From Pararge aegeria (lineage: Eukaryota > Arthropoda > Insecta > Lepidoptera > Nymphalidae): 64,000 bases of DNA. The translations under genes and the position numbers were made by a program. The DNA lies in assembly GCF_905163445.1 (NCBI RefSeq), contig NC_053190.1, forward strand, positions 19,353,569 to 19,417,568, in the 5' to 3' direction. Under the pieces are notes generated by a model, which did not search any database, was not told where the DNA came from, and worked only from the letters and a program-made list of their open reading frames with translations. This document shows, in pieces, positions 63,901 to 64,000 of this stretch (position 1 is its first letter; the number at the start of each line of letters is the position of its first letter).

Positions 63901-64000
63901 GTTCTGTTTATCAAAATTCCCTTTGCCCTATTATGTTGAATCTCAAATACAATTGTGTTGTGGTCCGAACTCGTCACGTTCTCATCAACTCTCCATGTTA
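60948..64000 (-). CDS. Retrotransposon ORF2 polyprotein (endonuclease end, RT, RNase H, CCHC-like), 5'-partial
   Basis: It would copy the element RNA into DNA at a nicked target. The frame is open from the window edge to TAG at 60950-60948. The triplet at 63977 is GTG and not a real start: upstream codons read TWRVDEN in frame without a stop. Counting from 63977, residues 3-7 (SSDHN) are the conserved end of the APE-type endonuclease. RT spans about residues 240-540, with KPGKED and YRPIGLLP at about 306-325, the first catalytic Asp at 387 (SLDIEGAFD), GCVQGS at 442-447 and FADD at 475-478. RNase H spans about 720-850, with D726 (YTDGS), E764 (YQAEL), D788 (YSDSR) and D841 (NERAD), so all four metal-binding acids are intact, and H831 is also present. 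A Cys/His cluster follows: C932, C938, C940, H950, C955. There is no internal stop or frameshift over more than 1000 codons, so the insertion is young or still under selection. Confidence 0.95.
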   Translation of the reverse strand, partial: TWRVDENVTSSDHNTIVFEIQHNRAKGILINRTTRIFNTKKANWSEFHEKLTQFINENKINKDEIEQIDNKTDLDKITESYSNTIVEVCKETIPVKKRKEVLKIPWWNEELATLKKQVATKKRRIRCAAPIRRTKVVDEYLKAKQVYEDKAKEAQTSSWKKFCDQQTKEGVWDNLYRVIGRTEIRQEDLPLAGNTGTCGPMESAKLLADTFYPEDSKKDDTVEHRRIRDAAERVNEGPNEEVMDPPFTMKELQDAAGSFNPKKAPGREGLTPDICLQAIKVDPDAYLALANKCLEIGYFPKIWKIATVVVLRKPGKEDYTNPKAYRPIGLLPVLGKILEKLIINRIKWYILPRLSTRQFGFTPQKSTEDSLYVLLQHIKNKLKEKKLITVVSLDIEGAFDSAWWPAIRVRLAEENCPKNIRKTMDSYLKDRKVCVRYAGEEYAKETTKGCVQGSIGGPILWNILLDPLLKNLENRGDHCQAFADDIVLVFHGDSGLEISLRANATLAHVRDWGVKNKLKFAPHKTKAMTITNRLKYDTPVLRMGGIDIGMSREIKILGLTIDHKLTFNKHIDETCQKVQAIYKQVSRAAKTSWGLNPEVVKTIYTMVVEPVVLYAASAWAPAAKKLGARKRLSAAQRGFGQKMVRAYRTVSLNAVLLLAGILPLDLRVWEAASLYEVRRGVTLPELGDREVERSAKYATLPHPATNRDYKFTSLTEQEEVNRHNDQAVRIYTDGSKIEGKVGAAISIWNDVSETKALKLKLDSHCTVYQAELLAVEKATTLILESQEKTFGIYSDSRSSLEAVIGGHSLHPLVTKIRGNLNNCHSQNKTVSLFWVKAHAGLEGNERADKLAKEAALNLKRKPDYDQCPISFVKRQLRIKTMEEWNQRYRSGETAATTKMFYPDAIEAYREIRKLEHTALQTQILTGHGGFSKYLHRFKCKEDPSCACEPGTEETVEHVLFECPITKRKRMETEHEINHDITKENANRLVKDGKINEAFLNYCKYATKQVINRNKDK

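Larger units (their letters stand above)
60386..64000 (-). mobile_element. Non-LTR retrotransposon, R1-like clade, 5' part beyond window
   Basis: It is a minus-strand element with a poly(A) tail (A10-C-A10 at 60406-60386), a 3' UTR of about 540 bp, and a long open frame encoding the end of an endonuclease, RT, RNase H and a zinc-knuckle-like motif. It has no LTR and no integrase, and ends in poly(A), as expected for target-primed reverse transcription. RT sequence habits such as FDSAWW, GCVQGSIGGPILWN and FADD, and the downstream YRTVS...LAGILPLDL stretch, resemble R1-clade elements (R1, TRAS, SART, Waldo families), which are known for fixed target sites. ORF1 and most of the endonuclease are not in view. 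Clade assignment is from memory of motifs and not from a tree. Confidence 0.85.

Noticed and set aside
63975..63977. Start of the retrotransposon ORF at 63977
   Set aside because: The triplet is GTG and the frame is open upstream to the edge (TWRVDEN). SSDHN just after it is the end of the endonuclease domain, so the true start is outside the window.

Overview
The window is eukaryotic and almost certainly from an arthropod, most likely an insect with TTAGG-type telomeres. There are no bacterial-style genes. About 60 kb is one head-to-tail satellite array, and the last 3.6 kb is a non-LTR retrotransposon on the minus strand that runs off the right edge. The insect assignment rests on three things: short (TTAGG)n/(CCTAA)n tracts in every repeat, an insect-like 18S rRNA fragment in every repeat, and an RT/RNase H protein that reads like the arthropod R1 clade. 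The species cannot be named from this sequence.

Layout, 1-60385: forty-five satellite units (44 near full length or longer, one with a large internal deletion) plus one truncated unit, all in the same orientation. The basic unit is 1317 bp, and the window happens to start at a convenient unit boundary. Each unit holds, in order: (a) an AT-rich lead; (b) an imperfect inverted-repeat (foldback/MITE-like) module whose arms carry (CCTAA)3 on the left and (TTAGG)3 on the right, with a 10-bp-stem GC palindrome at the right end and, in the longer 1347-bp form, at the left end too; (c) an A/T homopolymer stretch; (d) a CpG-rich block of about 107 bp ending in TATAAAAG; (e) about 350 bp derived from the 5' half of 18S rRNA, arranged as a partial duplicate (B'), a G-quadruplex-like expansion, then a continuous fragment (A-B) that stops inside the 530-loop sequence; (f) about 250 bp of AT-rich DNA without recognisable content. 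Units differ by single bases and by a small set of indels. These let one see higher-order repeats (for example a 3-unit block repeated at 52020-56005 and 56006-59991), a recurring two-unit module, one homologous-recombination deletion, two other deletions, and a 431-bp partial duplication found twice.

Layout, 60386-64000: an R1-like non-LTR element. Its poly(A) tail (poly(T) on the plus strand) joins the satellite exactly inside the (TTAGG)3 tract of the last unit. The open frame (60948 to the edge) covers the last residues of the endonuclease, a full reverse transcriptase, a full RNase H with all four acidic residues, and a C-terminal zinc-knuckle-like Cys/His motif. The 5' part lies outside the window. 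The junction fits the TTAGG-strand nick reported for TRAS-type telomere-repeat elements, which makes a telomere-motif-targeted insertion into the satellite the most interesting hypothesis here.

Apart from the retrotransposon ORF, no protein-coding gene is supported. The many 65-residue ORFs in the array are read-through of the rRNA-derived block.
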